Source of the DNA: an uncultured Saprospiraceae bacterium | GTDB taxonomy: Bacteria > Bacteroidota > Bacteroidia > Chitinophagales > Saprospiraceae | DNA: 6,234 nucleotides | Assembly: GCA_934699305.1 (NCBI GenBank) | Contig: CAKUWM010000173.1 | Location: 1-6,234 of the forward strand | Reading direction: 5' to 3' | Shown here: in pieces, positions 6,095 through 6,234 of the stretch | Position numbering within the stretch: position 1 is the stretch's first letter | Layout of the letters: each line of letters starts with the position of its first letter | Program-made: the position numbers and the translations under genes | The notes under the pieces: model-generated | Told to the model about the DNA's origin: nothing | What the model saw: the letters and a program-made list of their open reading frames with translations, nothing else | The model's database searches: none

Positions 6095-6234
6095 ATGATA
6101 GTAATAATACCAGCCCGAGGTGATTCAAAAGGATTACCAGGTAAAAATGTCAAATTACTGAGTGGTAAACCTTTAATAGCCTATACTATAGAAGCTGCAT
6201 TGGCATCCAAATTAGTGAGTAGAGTTATTGTTTC
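6095..6234 (+). CDS. legF: CMP-nonulosonate cytidylyltransferase, LegF/NeuA type (partial, 3' truncated by window)
   Basis: The first 46 codons are present and the frame is open to the right edge. The N-terminus MIVIIPARGDSKGLPGKNV contains the signature nucleotide-binding loop of CMP-sugar synthetases (usually ARGGSKGxPxKN). It is followed by LSGKPLIAYTIEAAL, where the GKPLI strand and following helix are typical, and by VSRVIV leading to the next strand. The enzyme would activate the nonulosonate made by LegI with CTP, giving the CMP-sugar donor. The second Gly of the usual GG pair is Asp here. The ATG is 2 bp after the stop of the guanylyltransferase gene. LegF is preferred over NeuA and PseF because of the neighbours; the fragment alone cannot separate them. 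Confidence 0.8.
   Translation, partial: MIVIIPARGDSKGLPGKNVKLLSGKPLIAYTIEAALASKLVSRVIV

Noticed and set aside
1..6234. CRISPR arrays, insertion sequences, tRNA or rRNA genes
   Set aside because: I saw no regularly spaced repeats, transposase motifs, terminal inverted repeats or tRNA/rRNA signatures anywhere in the window.

Overview
The window is AT-rich and tightly packed, and every gene lies on the + strand. It is part of a surface-polysaccharide or glycan locus. The low GC content, the lack of Shine-Dalgarno sequences before most starts, the A-rich leader before the first complete gene and the protein sequences together suggest a member of the Bacteroidota, probably a Flavobacterium-like organism. 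That taxonomic placement is inference; no taxonomic marker gene is present.

Layout. Positions 3-122 hold the last 39 codons of a hexapeptide acetyltransferase that resembles the WbpD/WlbB family, which makes diacetamido uronic acids. Positions 123-350 contain no intact gene, only a short degraded stretch (210-323) that looks like the C-terminal domain of a UDP-sugar dehydrogenase. From 351 to the right edge there is one continuous co-directional run: a LegB-type NAD-dependent 4,6-dehydratase, a LegC-type PLP aminotransferase, a left-handed beta-helix acyltransferase, a GT2-like glycosyltransferase, a LegI-type legionaminate synthase, a CBS-plus-nucleotidyltransferase fusion of PtmE type, and the first 46 codons of a CMP-sugar synthetase (LegF/NeuA type). 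Adjacent genes overlap by 8, 23 and 17 bp or are separated by only 2-11 bp, so they very probably form one operon.

How the genes work together. The set fits the GDP-sugar route to CMP-N,N'-diacetyllegionaminic acid, a bacterial sialic-acid-like nonulosonate. The PtmE-like enzyme would activate an amino-sugar 1-phosphate with GTP. LegB would make the 4-keto-6-deoxy sugar and LegC would add the 4-amino group. The acyltransferase could acylate that amine. LegI would condense the freed 6-deoxy-mannosamine derivative with PEP, and the last enzyme would make the CMP-activated donor. The hydrolysing 2-epimerase (LegG) is not in the window; the place where one might expect it, between acyltransferase and synthase, holds a glycosyltransferase. 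That enzyme is a candidate for building the glycan that carries the nonulosonate, or for transferring the nonulosonate itself.

The pathway is a known one. The points most worth following up are the glycosyltransferase embedded in it, the non-PglD-type acyltransferase, the missing LegG, and the gene remnant at the boundary between the two sugar modules.
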